A stretch of DNA of 64,000 nt from Neobacillus niacini (GTDB lineage: Bacteria; Bacillota; Bacilli; Bacillales; Cytobacillaceae), in assembly GCF_019749295.1 (NCBI RefSeq), contig NZ_JACWFG010000001.1:84604-148603 (forward strand). The letters are read 5' to 3'. The notes under the pieces are model-generated. The model searched no databases. It was not told where the DNA came from and saw nothing but the letters and a program-made list of their open reading frames with translations. Both the position numbers and the translations under genes were made by a program. Of this stretch, positions 8,994-17,337 are shown piece after piece. Numbering within the stretch: position 1 is the first letter of the stretch; each line of letters opens with the position of its first letter.

Positions 8994-10326
8994 TTCGCTT
9001 ATAAACAGTTTGTTTGCCGTATTTGCCAAATTTAATCCTTCCTGGCACTTGTTCCCACCCGTCAAGTGTTCTTAATACTGCATTAATATCTCTGGCAAAA
9101 GCAGTATTAAATTGGTCTCTATATCGCCCTAAAACTTTTTCCCACACATGTAAGGCACAAGTCTCATTTATAGGTACCTTTTTGTACATACCAACCATAC
9201 TGTCATATTCCTCGTAATATCCCCTTTGAAGAACTTCCTCGATAATACCCGCATAATGTCCCCTGTCTGTATTTTGAGTCTGTATTTTTCTTGCCTCTTT
9301 TTCCAGATGATCCGGCAACTTTAATGGTTGGTTATTGTCTTCCATTTCTTGGTACCAATAGACAGCCTCTGCCCATATTTGGTCAACTTCTAACGGGAAA
9401 TTTTTTTCAAACCATTTTTCTTTAACATCAATTATCCACCAACGTCTGCCACCTGTATCATCTTTTAGGGGCAATTCATCGTTAGTCGTTGCCACAAAAA
9501 CACACTGTCTTGGTACACTAATCGTTCTTCTACCGTAAGCAGGTCTATATTGATCATATGTTGATGTGATGAACTGTTTTATCCTTTTTTGGTCACCTTT
9601 ACTTACAGCTGCCATTTCACCTAGTTCAATTATCCAATTTCCAACGAGTTGTTCTTTTGCGTCTTTTCCCCTCATATCATCTAAGGAATCATTAAACCAA
9701 TCATTCATTACGGCTAACTTCTGGAAAAATGAAGACTTACCTAATCCTTGGTCACCCTTTAATGTAAGTACATAATCCCATTTACACCCCGGCTGAAGGA
9801 CTCTTTTAACTGCTGCAACAAATGTTAACAGGGTCTGCATTCTAATTAATTCAGTATTTTCAGCACCAAAAAAGTCAATTAGCAAATGAGTCAAACGAGG
9901 TTTTCCGTCCCATTCAAGGTTTAATAGATAATCCCTTATAGGGTGGTATTTTTTATTAGCAACAACTTGATTCAAGGCGTCATACACAATCTCCCTACCT
10001 TTTACGCCGTAATGAATAGATAAATAGTTTCTTAAACAAGAATCATCGTAATCTGTCATTCCCTTGTCTTCAGTCAACCGAATCCAAGGTACCTTACCAA
10101 CGATTTCCGTCTTATTGGTTAATAGATTAAAAGCAAATTTCCCCTTCACTTTTTCATCATTTTGGAGAATTACTAATACATTGTTAGCATTGCTTAAAAC
10201 TTTCCCCTTATCAGATTTTTGCAATTCTTCTTGCCAATCCCCCGTTATTTGGACTTCTTGCTTTTCCTGGGGTTGCATTTCTCTAATATTATTAATCATG
10301 ACTAACTGTTTATCCGACCATTCCAT
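8983..10326 (-). CDS. VapE-family (virulence-associated E) replication ATPase
   Basis: A 447-residue protein of the virulence-associated E family, superfamily-3-like ATPases found in phages and satellites. Walker A is GDQGLGKSS (191-199), the Walker B-like strand is WIIELGEM (231-238), a sensor segment is VATTND (279-284), and an Arg pair lies in TGGRRWW (about 294-295). The N-terminal 130 residues match nothing I recognise. Such proteins act as replicative helicases, often with a primase; here the upstream gene encodes a CHC2 zinc protein and overlaps it by 25 bases. Iterons lie at and beyond its 3' end, which supports a role as origin-binding initiator/helicase. Confidence 0.88.
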   Translation of the reverse strand: MEWSDKQLVMINNIREMQPQEKQEVQITGDWQEELQKSDKGKVLSNANNVLVILQNDEKVKGKFAFNLLTNKTEIVGKVPWIRLTEDKGMTDYDDSCLRNYLSIHYGVKGREIVYDALNQVVANKKYHPIRDYLLNLEWDGKPRLTHLLIDFFGAENTELIRMQTLLTFVAAVKRVLQPGCKWDYVLTLKGDQGLGKSSFFQKLAVMNDWFNDSLDDMRGKDAKEQLVGNWIIELGEMAAVSKGDQKRIKQFITSTYDQYRPAYGRRTISVPRQCVFVATTNDELPLKDDTGGRRWWIIDVKEKWFEKNFPLEVDQIWAEAVYWYQEMEDNNQPLKLPDHLEKEARKIQTQNTDRGHYAGIIEEVLQRGYYEEYDSMVGMYKKVPINETCALHVWEKVLGRYRDQFNTAFARDINAVLRTLDGWEQVPGRIKFGKYGKQTVYKRKDN

Positions 10327-10928
10327 TCCTGCATAAGCTCCTCTCCCTCGAAATACGCTTTTACTTGAGCATTATCTCCGTTTATACCATCTAAATCTTC
10401 CAATAAGCCTATATAGTAAGGTAGTTTGTCATATATCTGATAAAATTTTTGAAGTCCACTCACTTGTTCTTCGTTTTCTGCTTGTTTCATAGCCCTTCTG
10501 AAGGCATGGACCTGGTCACATAAGAATCGGTAAACTTCATTGGAGTTTTTCTCCTCTCTCCTTTTGAACTCGTACTTAACAGCACGTAGTTGTATTTCTT
10601 GTTGTTGTTTGACAGTCGATTTGGAATTATTGATAAGCCCGAAAGCTTTAGCATATTGATAGATTATTTCCCCGTTTTTAACACCTCTTAGGGCAGCTAA
10701 TAAAGTAATTACGTTGCCACCCTTTCCACATGAAAAACACTTAAAAATTTGCTTTATAGGACTTATAGAAAAGGAAGGGGTATTCTCAGAATGAAATGGG
10801 CAGTGTGCAAAGTAATTCCTTCCTGTTTTCTTAAGGTGTAGCCCCTCTTGATTAGCCACTTCTAAAATATCTAAGCGTTTTTTTACCTCTTCGGCTAAAA
10901 ACGAGAAGTTTATGTTATTATTATTCAT
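10302..10928 (-). CDS. CHC2 zinc-finger primase-like protein (no Toprim domain)
   Basis: About 208 residues. Residues 12-90 match the DnaG-type CHC2 zinc-binding domain: DILEVANQEG, then HCPFHSENTPSFSIS and FKCFSCGKGG, giving the Cys-x2-His and Cys-x2-Cys ligands. The remainder (about 100-208) is helical and charged; no Toprim or primase catalytic core is visible, so it is either a zinc module that works with VapE or a shortened primase. The chosen ATG follows AGGTGACTTTCAT; an upstream TTG start is less likely. It overlaps vapE by 25 bases, so the two are probably translated together. Confidence 0.85.
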   Translation of the reverse strand: MNNNNINFSFLAEEVKKRLDILEVANQEGLHLKKTGRNYFAHCPFHSENTPSFSISPIKQIFKCFSCGKGGNVITLLAALRGVKNGEIIYQYAKAFGLINNSKSTVKQQQEIQLRAVKYEFKRREEKNSNEVYRFLCDQVHAFRRAMKQAENEEQVSGLQKFYQIYDKLPYYIGLLEDLDGINGDNAQVKAYFEGEELMQEWNGRINS

Positions 10929-11020
10929 ATGAAAGTCACCTGCTTTCAAAATGCAGTTTCATCTTACTACCCACCACGCCCCCCAGCTAGGTGGGTATTC
11001 TTTTCTTCACAATCATTCTG

Positions 11021-11260
11021 TTACCTTATTTTTTCTTGGAGTTGTTTGATCTTGAACATTTTCCACCTCACATAATCTTCTGTAAACTGTCCTCTGCTAT
11101 ATCCCCAGCCTTCAAGAATATCGAGTACATCCGATGATATATTCTGTACGTTCCCTTGCTCTATTCGTTGAATGGTCATTGTACTAACTCCTGCTAAAAT
11201 ACCAAACTCCGAAACCGTAAGTCCCTTCTCTTCTCTGATTGCTACTAATGGATTTTTCAT
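11021..11260 (-). CDS. XRE-family helix-turn-helix regulator
   Basis: A 79-residue protein. Residues 6-50 form a Cro/CI-type helix-turn-helix: IREEKGLTVSEFGILAGVS then TMTIQRIEQG. A short helical tail, rich in Lys and Gln, follows. It is the first gene of the minus-strand block leading into the replication genes, and a long inverted repeat lies 24 bases upstream of its start. It may be the island's switch, as Stl is in SaPIs, but its size and position fit an activator or Cro-like protein equally well. Confidence 0.8.
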   Translation of the reverse strand: MKNPLVAIREEKGLTVSEFGILAGVSTMTIQRIEQGNVQNISSDVLDILEGWGYSRGQFTEDYVRWKMFKIKQLQEKIR

Positions 11261-11283
11261 TTTAAATCACCTCGCAAAAAAAA

Positions 11284-11346
11284 AATAGGAAAGCTTACCA
11301 ATAAAAAGACAAACTACGCCTTAAATATTGGTAATGCTTTCCTATT
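11284..11346. promoter_or_regulatory. Long inverted repeat upstream of the XRE gene
   Basis: The left arm (11284-11302, AATAGGAAAGCTTACCAAT) pairs with the right arm (11327-11346) except for one extra base, leaving a 24-base loop. It lies just before the regulator's start on the minus strand, where an operator or a leader hairpin is expected. It could also be a protein-binding site for replication control. Confidence 0.6.
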
Positions 11347-11360
11347 AATTAACCCTTAAA

Positions 11361-11405
11361 AAAATAGTACAACCCCGAAACAGGGGTTGGCAAGAGTTTT
11401 TTTTT
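11361..11405. terminator. Hairpin with U tracts on both sides
   Basis: CAACCCC (11370-11376) pairs with GGGGTTG (11383-11389). On the plus strand a nine-T run follows at 11397; on the minus strand TACTATTTTTTT follows. It can work as a terminator in either direction. There is no plus-strand gene upstream, so the minus direction, as a leader attenuator ahead of the XRE gene, is the more useful reading. Confidence 0.5.
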
Positions 11406-11496
11406 CAAGTACTTTTCGTCAACAAATACAACTACAAATTTATATAATACAACAATTTTCATCAGCAATTTAGAACATTAAATATCATTTTTCGTT

Positions 11497-11568
11497 AAAA
11501 CTAGTAACAGTAATAACATTAACACTAGTAAAAGTAACAGCATTAATACTAATAACAGTACCATGTAC
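11497..11568. repeat. Three 24-bp direct repeats
   Basis: Units at 11497, 11521 and 11545 share the pattern AA.ACTAGTAACAGTAATAACATT with few changes. They lie in a 425-base stretch without genes (11261-11685) between the XRE gene and a small gene. Evenly spaced AT-rich direct repeats suggest binding sites for a replication, partition or regulatory protein. Apart from these, the inverted repeat and the hairpin, I see nothing in this gap. Confidence 0.6.
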
Positions 11569-11685
11569 AACTATAAATTTCCTCAGTTGCCCATCACAAT
11601 ATTATTAGAAAAATCACAATCCCCAAAAACGCTATTTTTTTCCGTATGTATTTCAGAAAGCTTAGTATGGGAACGACCGTACATT

Positions 11686-11889
11686 TTAAATTAACCTGGA
11701 TTTTGGAAGTTCGGTAGTTATCTCCTTGACCGCAACATCATGCTCATCCATATACTCCACAACAGAAAGAATCCTTTTAATTGCATATTCTTTATCCGAG
11801 GTATCATCTGAAATGAGCTCACCAGCAAGATCAAGCAGTTGCGTTCTTATTCTAGAAATTGTTAATTTAGCCTCGAGTAATTCGTTCAT
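11686..11889 (-). CDS. Small helical protein of unknown function
   Basis: A 67-residue, mainly helical acidic protein (LLEAKLTISRIRTQLLDLAGE, then a second helix around ILSVVEYMDE). The ATG follows GGGGGCGATAT; an in-frame start 13 codons upstream has no ribosome site. No family recognised. It sits alone between the repeat-rich gap and the divergent DUF45 gene. Confidence 0.55.
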   Translation of the reverse strand: MNELLEAKLTISRIRTQLLDLAGELISDDTSDKEYAIKRILSVVEYMDEHDVAVKEITTELPKSRLI

Positions 11890-11999
11890 ATATCGCCCCC
11901 AATTCTGGATCATTTTCAAATTTTTCAACCTATGCTAGTTTGACCAAGCCTGGTTATGCTTATAAAATAGAGATGTAAGCGACAGGGGGATTATACATC

Positions 12000-12731
12000 A
12001 TGCAAAGCTTTCAATATGGAAATACAACAATTGATTATTCAGTGGAATACATAAAAGGGAAAAAAGATGTTTCACTTTCTGTTTGCCTAACAGAAGGAGT
12101 AAAGCTAGTTGTACCTCATGGAATTGATTCTGATAAGCTGGAGGGCATACTTCATAAAAAAGCTCCCTGGATATTAAAGAAAAAATATGAACTTGATGAG
12201 GTTGCCGCTGCACCCCCGCCAAAGGAGTATGTAAGTGGGGAAAAATTCGCCTATTTAGGACGACATTATCGGTTAAAGGTACATAAAAGTGACACCTTGA
12301 ATAATCCTACTCTGAACTTTAAACAAGGTCGTTTTATAGCAGAAATTCCAACTAATATGAACTCTGACGATAAAGTAATTAAGCTAAGCCGACTTTTTAA
12401 AGAATGGTACATTACACAAGGCAGTAGAAAGATAGAGGAGAGGCAAAAGGTTTATTGCCCTAAAATGGAACTAGAACCTACAAAAATTGCGTTTAAAGAG
12501 CAGCAAAAACGCTGGGGAACTTGTACCAATGAAGGATCAATCTATTTAAATTGGCGGATAATGATGGCTCCAATGTCTGTGGTTGATTATGTTCTTGTTC
12601 ATGAACTAGCCCACCTTAAATATGCAGACCATTCTACGGATTATTGGAGGTTTGTTCGTTCGATCCTCCCAGATTATGAACAAGGGAAAGAATGGTTGCG
12701 TGTTAATGGACCATTACTTTCATTAAACTAA
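12000..12731 (+). CDS. YgjP-like DUF45 metal-dependent hydrolase
   Basis: A 243-residue member of the DUF45/YgjP family, minigluzincin-type metallopeptidases. The zinc site is HELAHLKYADHS near residue 201: HExxH with the third ligand His a few residues later. Upstream is the conserved QKRWGTCTNEGSIYLNWR segment typical of the family. The substrate is not known. Genes of this family are often found beside type I restriction hsdR genes, as here, so it may process or control the restriction complex. It is divergent from the small gene at 11.7 kb and convergent with the hsd operon, separated by a terminator. Confidence 0.88.
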   Translation: MQSFQYGNTTIDYSVEYIKGKKDVSLSVCLTEGVKLVVPHGIDSDKLEGILHKKAPWILKKKYELDEVAAAPPPKEYVSGEKFAYLGRHYRLKVHKSDTLNNPTLNFKQGRFIAEIPTNMNSDDKVIKLSRLFKEWYITQGSRKIEERQKVYCPKMELEPTKIAFKEQQKRWGTCTNEGSIYLNWRIMMAPMSVVDYVLVHELAHLKYADHSTDYWRFVRSILPDYEQGKEWLRVNGPLLSLN

Positions 12732-12741
12732 ATATAAAAAA

Positions 12742-12771
12742 AAGACCCTTGGGTTATATTCCAAGGGTCTT
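12742..12771. terminator. Bidirectional terminator between DUF45 gene and hsd operon
   Basis: AAGACCCTTGG and CCAAGGGTCTT form a perfect 11-bp stem with an eight-base loop, flanked by A-rich sequence on the left and TCTT on the right. It sits between two convergent units. Confidence 0.85.
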
Positions 12772-12777
12772 CTCAAC

Positions 12778-13164
12778 TTAATATACTCGAAAATCTGGTA
12801 ATTCTTTCGCCTCAAAAGTTACTTCAATAAAAAAGTGATTTTTATCTATCCCTATTTCCCCTATTTCCTTTTCAATTTTTTTCTTTAGCTCAAGCAAAAA
12901 TTTTCTAAATTCTTGTCCTTCAATTTGCCCTTCGATTCCACTTTTTTCAAATTGAATAAGTCTATATTCTTCTTCTGGTGTGGTAAATCTATATGACCCT
13001 ACTGGTGCTGGATCGTAGGAAATAGGCTCAGTATAAAAATTTGATTCTGGTATCCGCATTTTAAATTTCACTTCGTAATCTGGGTATTCCTTTTTTATAA
13101 AGGGTCTTGATAACCAATCGAGTTGACTAACTGTCATTTCCATTTGAACACTAATACTTAACAT
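12778..13164 (-). CDS. Hypothetical protein at the end of the hsd operon
   Basis: A 128-residue soluble protein, no signal peptide or membrane segment, alternating beta-like strands with a Lys/Glu-rich helix near 85-105. I do not recognise a family. It starts 25 bases after the hsdR stop on the same strand and ends just before a strong terminator, so it is the last gene of the hsdM-hsdS-hsdR transcript. A role linked to restriction is suggested only by position. Confidence 0.6.
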   Translation of the reverse strand: MLSISVQMEMTVSQLDWLSRPFIKKEYPDYEVKFKMRIPESNFYTEPISYDPAPVGSYRFTTPEEEYRLIQFEKSGIEGQIEGQEFRKFLLELKKKIEKEIGEIGIDKNHFFIEVTFEAKELPDFRVY

Positions 13165-13189
13165 AAAAGGGTACCTCTCTGAACAAGTG

Positions 13190-16129
13190 TTATTTTCGAT
13201 AATGAACTTCTGCTAAGTCCATCAGCTGCTGTGTCAATCCCTCAATTTTTTCTTTTGGACACTTACTCGCTCGGAGCTGCCGCTTTATCTTCTTCCGCAT
13301 TTCCCTTTTTACATCTTCTTTTTCGGTCCATTCTATTACCGTCTGTTCCTGTATATCTTCTGTGATAATATGGGTTAGTTCCTTCAATGACTCCTTATCT
13401 TCTTCATCCGGGAGCTGTTGCTCTAGCATTTGATAGAAAGGGTATTGCTCCCTAGTAAAACCGTGTTCCTGGCTTTTCTGAGCCGTATTCCGCATTTCAT
13501 TGACCAGTTCTCTATACTCTTCTAAAAGCTCTTCAATGGTCATTTGACGGTCTTTCCGCCTTTGTATTAGTTCCTCTAGTCGTTCCTTTAAGGAAGTATA
13601 AAGCACGGGATTTTCATCAATCTTCACTTTGATTTCATGTCGAATAGCGTGTTCCATCTCTGCAGCTTTTGCCTCTGGAGTGGTAGTTTCCTCTAATCGC
13701 CTCTCGAATTTGTTGGATAAAATATCTATCGGTTCATGCAGCACTTCTATATTCGTTGCAAATAGATACTCTTCTATAAGCTCTTTTACCTTTTGACCGC
13801 AATCAGAAATGTCCATACTATCTTCCCTATAACGGGATTTCGCTAATTGCCGTACTTTTCCTAGATATTTCAAATCGTTTAAGTATGGTTTTGCCTTCGG
13901 ACTTGGTAATATCATATCCATACTTTCCGCAAACTTCTTAAATGCAGTGTCAAATTCATTCCGAACATCTTCTGGTTCAAGAATTTGGATACAACCTTCA
14001 AGATCATCGTTTCTTACATAATCAAAGAACCTCATGGCTTTCCGGTGCCTCGATTGTAGACGTGGAATTTCAGAATCAACACTTTGCAATGCCCCTTTAA
14101 TATCTTGCTCTGCAAAGATACCTAGTGCTTGTTCTAAGAACCTGGAAACCCCAAAATAATCAACGATTAGACCATATGTCTTTTTATCATAAGTACGGTT
14201 TGTTCTAGCAATAGCTTGTAATAAGTTATGCTCTTTTAATGGCTTGTCTAGATACATTACCTGTTCAATTGGTGCGTCAAAGCCGGTTAATAATTTGTCA
14301 CAAACGATAATAAAACTTAGCGAATCATCACTCATTGGCTTTTTAAAGCGTTCAATGATTTTCTTTTCTTCATCCTTGGAAATATGATGTTTTCTCATTC
14401 GTTCTTCGTCATTATGACCTCCAGAAATTATCACCTTGGATTCATAATCACTTAACTCATCAAACATTTCTTTATAAGTGACGGCTGCCTCCCTAGTAAC
14501 AGCAACAACTTGAGCCTTAAAGCCATTAGGTTTAATGTGTTTTTCATAATGATCAATCATATCTAGTACAATTCTTCTAATTCGCTTTGGAGAAGAAATA
14601 ATCGCCTCTTCTGTTACATATCTCTTTTTAATCCGTTCACGATCTTCTTCATCATAGTCACGGAATTTCCGTTCAAATAAATCGTCCAGGGAATCTCCTT
14701 GAACATGCAAATCTACCATTCTAGCCTCATAAAAGATTGGAACCGTGGCACCATCTGCAACTGCCTGTTCTATTGTGTATTTATCTATGTATGTACCAAA
14801 CGTTCGGATAGTGCTTTTATCATCTTTATCAATAGGTGTTCCTGTAAAACCTAAATAACAAGCATTAGGCATGGCAGTACGCATATTCATGGCTAAGCCA
14901 CTATATTGAGTTCGATGAGATTCGTCTACCATTACAAAAATGTTTTCTGCCTTTGTTAATTCTGGGTATTCGTTCTTTTCTGCGTCTTCTTGGAACTTCT
15001 GCACTAACGTCATTACAGTTGTACCAGAACCTAGTTGCAACAATTCCCTTAATTTAGCTACTGAGGCAGCTTGTTGAGGATTGGGGAAACCACACCTTCG
15101 GAAAGTGTTTGTTATCTGGTCGTCTAAGTCCTTTCGGTCAGTAACAATTACAATCGTTGGATTCTTTAGTTCCTTAATCCGTCTTAATTTTACTGCTAAG
15201 AACACCATTGTCAGCGACTTGCCGCTACCCTGAGTATGCCATACTACGCCGCCACGGTGTCGAGGGTCATCTGCATGTAAAATGCGATTAATAGCCTTAT
15301 AAACAGCCCTGTATTGCTGGTAACGGGCTAACTTTTTAATGGTACGTCCCTCTACCGGCTCATAGACAATGAAATTTTGAATTAAGTCGAGCAAATTTTC
15401 CTTTGGAAAAATGCCGGAAACTAAAATATCCTGTGCAGAGGGATTATTTCCTATTTCTGGAACCGTTCTTGGATATGGGTCTTTCCATTCTCCAAAATGC
15501 TGTGTCCTAGCTCCAATAGTTCCAGCCTTTGCACGGTCATTACTAGTAGCTATGAGTATTTGATTGTAATAAAACAGTTGCTCACATTGGGCTTGATAGC
15601 GGAGTAGCTGCTTTACGCCTTGACTTATTTGTTCATCTGGTGATAGCGTAGGGCTTTTACATTCGATAACTGCCAAAGGCAGTCCATTTATAAAAATGAT
15701 AAGGTCTGGACGAATGGTTCCTCTTGCATTTGATATTGTAAATTGATCTACTACCATAAACTCATTATTCTCTGGGCGTTCGAAGTCGACCAATTTAACA
15801 GTTTGATTCTTCTTCCCTTTTCCTAGGTCTTGTTGTATGGAAATCATGTTGATGAGGTTTTCGTGAAATAATTGATTTGCCTCCATTAGGCTAGTTGCTT
15901 GGATATGAGTAATTGAACGTATTATCTTATTCAGATTGTTTTCTGAAACCCAAGGGTTTAATTTTTGTATTGATCTTACCAATCTGACTTTTAATATTAC
16001 TTCCGCATGAGTATCCCTTTCTGGGTCAAGAGAAGGACCATGAACATGTTCATAGCCCATTTCTTTTAATTGTTTGATAAAGCGATTTTCAACTAGCGTC
16101 TTTTCGTTCCAATCATTTGCAGTTGTCAT
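13190..16129 (-). CDS. hsdR: Type I restriction endonuclease subunit R
   Basis: The 979-residue motor and nuclease subunit of a type I system. An N-terminal PD-(D/E)xK nuclease has Asp142 and the ECK motif at 156-158. The translocase follows with Walker A TQGSGKS (about 299-305), the DESH box (VDESHRTQYSG), GFTGTP, and an ARTNRTY motif VI. The C-terminal third is coiled and charged, expected for docking on the methylase core. It cuts DNA at distance after ATP-driven translocation when the HsdS target is unmethylated. It overlaps hsdS by four bases, so translation is coupled. All key residues are intact. Confidence 0.96.
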   Translation of the reverse strand: MTTANDWNEKTLVENRFIKQLKEMGYEHVHGPSLDPERDTHAEVILKVRLVRSIQKLNPWVSENNLNKIIRSITHIQATSLMEANQLFHENLINMISIQQDLGKGKKNQTVKLVDFERPENNEFMVVDQFTISNARGTIRPDLIIFINGLPLAVIECKSPTLSPDEQISQGVKQLLRYQAQCEQLFYYNQILIATSNDRAKAGTIGARTQHFGEWKDPYPRTVPEIGNNPSAQDILVSGIFPKENLLDLIQNFIVYEPVEGRTIKKLARYQQYRAVYKAINRILHADDPRHRGGVVWHTQGSGKSLTMVFLAVKLRRIKELKNPTIVIVTDRKDLDDQITNTFRRCGFPNPQQAASVAKLRELLQLGSGTTVMTLVQKFQEDAEKNEYPELTKAENIFVMVDESHRTQYSGLAMNMRTAMPNACYLGFTGTPIDKDDKSTIRTFGTYIDKYTIEQAVADGATVPIFYEARMVDLHVQGDSLDDLFERKFRDYDEEDRERIKKRYVTEEAIISSPKRIRRIVLDMIDHYEKHIKPNGFKAQVVAVTREAAVTYKEMFDELSDYESKVIISGGHNDEERMRKHHISKDEEKKIIERFKKPMSDDSLSFIIVCDKLLTGFDAPIEQVMYLDKPLKEHNLLQAIARTNRTYDKKTYGLIVDYFGVSRFLEQALGIFAEQDIKGALQSVDSEIPRLQSRHRKAMRFFDYVRNDDLEGCIQILEPEDVRNEFDTAFKKFAESMDMILPSPKAKPYLNDLKYLGKVRQLAKSRYREDSMDISDCGQKVKELIEEYLFATNIEVLHEPIDILSNKFERRLEETTTPEAKAAEMEHAIRHEIKVKIDENPVLYTSLKERLEELIQRRKDRQMTIEELLEEYRELVNEMRNTAQKSQEHGFTREQYPFYQMLEQQLPDEEDKESLKELTHIITEDIQEQTVIEWTEKEDVKREMRKKIKRQLRASKCPKEKIEGLTQQLMDLAEVHYRK

Positions 16130-17337
16130 GAAGTGACCACCTCATCTTCATTAACATTGACACCAATCTTGCCTGTGAAAAGGTCTTGCAACAGACCTTT
16201 TTTAATATTTTGCAAAACTTTTAGCTTATTTGTTTCCTTTTTAATTTTCTCATTAATAGGATTAATCATCTCTACTATCTTTATCTGTTCTTCTATCGTT
16301 GGAATTCCACATAATAGCTCTTTAATTTCAACTAAGTGTAAATTTGTAACAGTACCTTGCTTGGACCTCAATCTAATCTGTTTCCATGCCACTTCAGATT
16401 GTAAAAAATACTCAATATACTTTGGTAAAACGATATCTTTTTTTAGTTTGATTAAACATAAACTAACAAAAATACTAAACGTCTGATCCCAGTCAATTAC
16501 TTTAGTTATCCCAATTGTCCCGTTTTTCGAGAGTAGAATATCGCCTCTTTCAGGATTACACCTTTTTATTAGTTCCTCGTGTTCCTTAATAGGGATATAT
16601 TTTGTTTTTGAAAAATCAATTTCTTCTTTTTGTATGTCTGTAACTCTTAAGAAAGGGATACCGATATCAGAATAAGTAGGAGTATGATGAGCACCATCAG
16701 TTATTTTTGTTGAAACATCTTTTAGTTTAAGGACTTGCCATTCGTTTGGTATCAGTCCGATTTCTGTTTTCCTGTGTTCCGTGTGTCCAATCCCTTTTGT
16801 AAGTAACTGTTGCATTAATCCTTTTTTTACATTTTTGGTTTGTTCAATAATTGTTTCTGTTCTTTCTATCGCATTACTTACGGAAGATAGTATCATAGAA
16901 ATTTTTCTTTGCTCACCAAACGGTGGGTAAGGAATAATTAATCCAGATAAATCACCTTTATTGATAGCCTCAAATGTGCTACCCTGTTGAACATTTGCCC
17001 ATTTTGGCTTATAAAATTGAAGAAAATAATATAGAAAATCCCTTTCTATTTTGGTTGGCTTGATTGCACTTAATCCACGCCCAATTGCACATTCTTCATT
17101 TGCAATATTTAAATCTCCGACTGGAGCACGTACGCTAATCAATACATCATCTTTATCTGCTATTTTTTTAGGATTTGTACAATACTTAGTAACAATTGGA
17201 TGTATGTATCCGAAGTCGGCATTACCCTGATAGAATGGGAGCCCTTCGCCCTTATCATTACAATCTTTTGAAGAAGGAGATTGCCCCATTTTTAATTCCG
17301 CAATTTCAGACAGTTGTTTTTGGTCCCACTTACTCAC
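16126..17337 (-). CDS. hsdS: Type I restriction specificity subunit S
   Basis: A 403-residue DNA specificity subunit with two target-recognition domains (about 1-150 and 200-345), each followed by a conserved helical spacer (about 150-195 and 350-390). Spacer motifs such as LPFYQGNADFGYI, AINKGDLSGLIIPYPP and IEEQIKIVEMI are typical. The two domains differ, so the target is expected to be bipartite and asymmetric; it cannot be read from sequence. It overlaps hsdM by eight bases and hsdR by four. No second or partial hsdS copy lies in the window, so target switching by recombination is not supported here. Confidence 0.94.
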   Translation of the reverse strand: MSKWDQKQLSEIAELKMGQSPSSKDCNDKGEGLPFYQGNADFGYIHPIVTKYCTNPKKIADKDDVLISVRAPVGDLNIANEECAIGRGLSAIKPTKIERDFLYYFLQFYKPKWANVQQGSTFEAINKGDLSGLIIPYPPFGEQRKISMILSSVSNAIERTETIIEQTKNVKKGLMQQLLTKGIGHTEHRKTEIGLIPNEWQVLKLKDVSTKITDGAHHTPTYSDIGIPFLRVTDIQKEEIDFSKTKYIPIKEHEELIKRCNPERGDILLSKNGTIGITKVIDWDQTFSIFVSLCLIKLKKDIVLPKYIEYFLQSEVAWKQIRLRSKQGTVTNLHLVEIKELLCGIPTIEEQIKIVEMINPINEKIKKETNKLKVLQNIKKGLLQDLFTGKIGVNVNEDEVVTS

